Assembly (NCBI GenBank): GCA_019748175.1
Contig: JAIEPX010000014.1
Span: 62,001-126,000 of the forward strand
Reading direction: 5' to 3'
Origin: Gammaproteobacteria bacterium
GTDB taxonomy: Bacteria > Pseudomonadota > Gammaproteobacteria > JAIEPX01
DNA length: 64,000 nucleotides
In this document: positions 62,891-64,000 of the stretch, one piece after another
Layout: every line of letters begins with the position of its first letter
How positions within the stretch are numbered: position 1 is the first letter of the stretch
Position numbers and translations under genes: made by a program
Notes under the pieces: generated by a model
Told to the model about the DNA's origin: nothing
The model's input: only the letters and a program-made list of their open reading frames with translations
The model's database searches: none

Positions 62891-64000
62891 TAATGTACAG
62901 AAATTTGATGTCATTATTGTGGGTGCGGGAGTTCCTGGATTAATTACTGCAATTGAACTGTCTGGTGCAGGGCTGCAAGTTGCACTTCTTGAAGCTAAAG
63001 AATTCCGAGAAACGTCCGCTGGAAAACATGTTCGAGTGAGTGCTATCAATATTGTTTCAGAGCGAATTTTACGGCGATTACACTGCTGGGATGAAATATC
63101 GACTAAAAAAATCAGTCCTTTTCGTGAAATTACTGTAAGTGATGCAGAGGGAGTGGGGCGAGTATTATTTAGTTATAGAGATGTGGGTCGGGAATATTTG
63201 GGGAATATTGTTGCAAACGAAGCATTGATTCAAGCATTGTTAAATCGTGCTAAAGAACTACCCAATTTATTTTTATTTTGTCCTGTACAGATAAATGTCA
63301 TGATGATTGATGATGACGTGGTGAAAATAAAATGTTCAGATGAAGCAAAGTTTGAATCAAAATTACTCGTTGGGGCTGACGGTGCTGAATCTTGGGTGAG
63401 AAAAACACTGAATATACCTGTTGAAGAAATGCCCTATCATCATACTGCGCTTGTGGCGACTGTTAAAACAGAAAATGCTCATGGTTCAGTTGCGCGCCAA
63501 CGATTCAGAGAAAATGGACCGATTGCATTTTTACCATTAGAAAATCAACACCATTGTTCAATTGTTTGGTCAACAATTCCAGAGGAAGCTGAAGAATTGA
63601 TGGGGCTTGATGTTAAAGATTTAGGCGAAAAAATGGCGGGCGCAATTGATTATGAGTTAGGAGAAATTACTGTCATCGATAAACCGATAGTATATCCTTT
63701 AATCATGAGACATGCCGCGCATTATGTTCATCCTCGTGTTGCATTAATTGGCGATGCGGCTCACACCATTCATCCGCTTGCGGGGCAAGGATTGAATTTA
63801 GGCATTCTTGATGCTGCCTGTTTAAGTGAAGTGGTTATGGATAATTTTGCAATGAAACGTGATATTGGTTTGGTTCAAAATTTGCGACGTTATGAACGGT
63901 GGCGTCGAAGTGATAACCAGTTAATGATTGAAGCTATGCGATTTTTCAAAGAAGGATTTGCTCTGCAACAGGGCTTTTTGAAAAACTTACGAGATATTAC
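62877..64000 (+). CDS. ubiI: Ubiquinone biosynthesis hydroxylase UbiI (VisC), cut by window edge
   Basis: An FAD monooxygenase running off the window: 374 full codons from ATG 62877 (MSTNNNVQKFDVIIVGAG). FAD motifs are VIIVGAGVPGLITAIEL and LIGDAAHTIHPLAGQGLNLG. Position after ubiH points to UbiI, the C-5 hydroxylase, although UbiF-type specificity cannot be excluded. It overlaps the ubiH 3' end by 14 bases in another frame, so it is translationally coupled. Confidence 0.9.
   Translation, partial: MSTNNNVQKFDVIIVGAGVPGLITAIELSGAGLQVALLEAKEFRETSAGKHVRVSAINIVSERILRRLHCWDEISTKKISPFREITVSDAEGVGRVLFSYRDVGREYLGNIVANEALIQALLNRAKELPNLFLFCPVQINVMMIDDDVVKIKCSDEAKFESKLLVGADGAESWVRKTLNIPVEEMPYHHTALVATVKTENAHGSVARQRFRENGPIAFLPLENQHHCSIVWSTIPEEAEELMGLDVKDLGEKMAGAIDYELGEITVIDKPIVYPLIMRHAAHYVHPRVALIGDAAHTIHPLAGQGLNLGILDAACLSEVVMDNFAMKRDIGLVQNLRRYERWRRSDNQLMIEAMRFFKEGFALQQGFLKNLRDI

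Overview
The window looks like the chromosome of a host-associated gammaproteobacterium, probably from the Legionellales or a close lineage. This is inferred from gene content. Housekeeping blocks are gammaproteobacterial: murD-ftsW-murC-ddl-ftsQ-ftsA-ftsZ, lpxC, secA, pilD-coaE, zapD, and zapB-like-zapA-6S RNA-ygfA beside pepP-ubiH-ubiI. They are interleaved with large eukaryote-like proteins typical of bacteria that secrete effectors: leucine-rich-repeat (LRR) proteins, a tandem U-box protein and an atypical kinase. No secretion-system gene lies in the window, so effector status is inference.

Layout. 1-1268: 5' part of rimK and a divergent c-type cytochrome, separated by a long perfect hairpin. 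1314-16000: five paralogous LRR proteins on the minus strand, four in a tight operon and one separate, with rlmE between. Both LRR transcription units carry the same promoter-like motif. 16228-24446: a shortened division and cell-wall (dcw) cluster with no murG between ftsW and murC and no murB after murC. 24539-29002: a compact three-gene cassette (vWA plus tandem U-box; divergent adenylosuccinate synthetase; PI-kinase-like phosphotransferase) between ftsZ and lpxC. 29107-33242: lpxC, dciA, secA. 33350-38829: a LysR regulator divergent from dabB-dabA and a zinc-ribbon gene (inorganic carbon uptake). 38856-44951: zapD, a DMT exporter, repeats and hairpins, a glycine-zipper lipoprotein, coaE, pilD, an SDR, an epimerase-like gene and tRNA-Thr(CGT).

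45609-53831 is an accessory region: two trypsin-like proteins, small membrane proteins, two GNAT acetyltransferases, a decayed RelA/SpoT-type gene with a frameshifted partner, and a Fic protein with a likely DNA-binding N-terminus and a three-repeat operator. Its right end holds a 36-codon copy of the 5' end of its first gene. 53849-57329: AraC regulator, NmrA-like reductase and an alpha/beta-hydrolase with the Ser-Pro-Arg-rich linker style of the LRR family. 57457-64000: release-factor-like gene, rhomboid, ygfA, 6S RNA, zapA, zapB-like gene, pepP, ubiH and the start of ubiI.

The strongest candidates for undescribed biology are the three-gene cassette between ftsZ and lpxC, and the LRR/SPR-linker family with its shared promoter.
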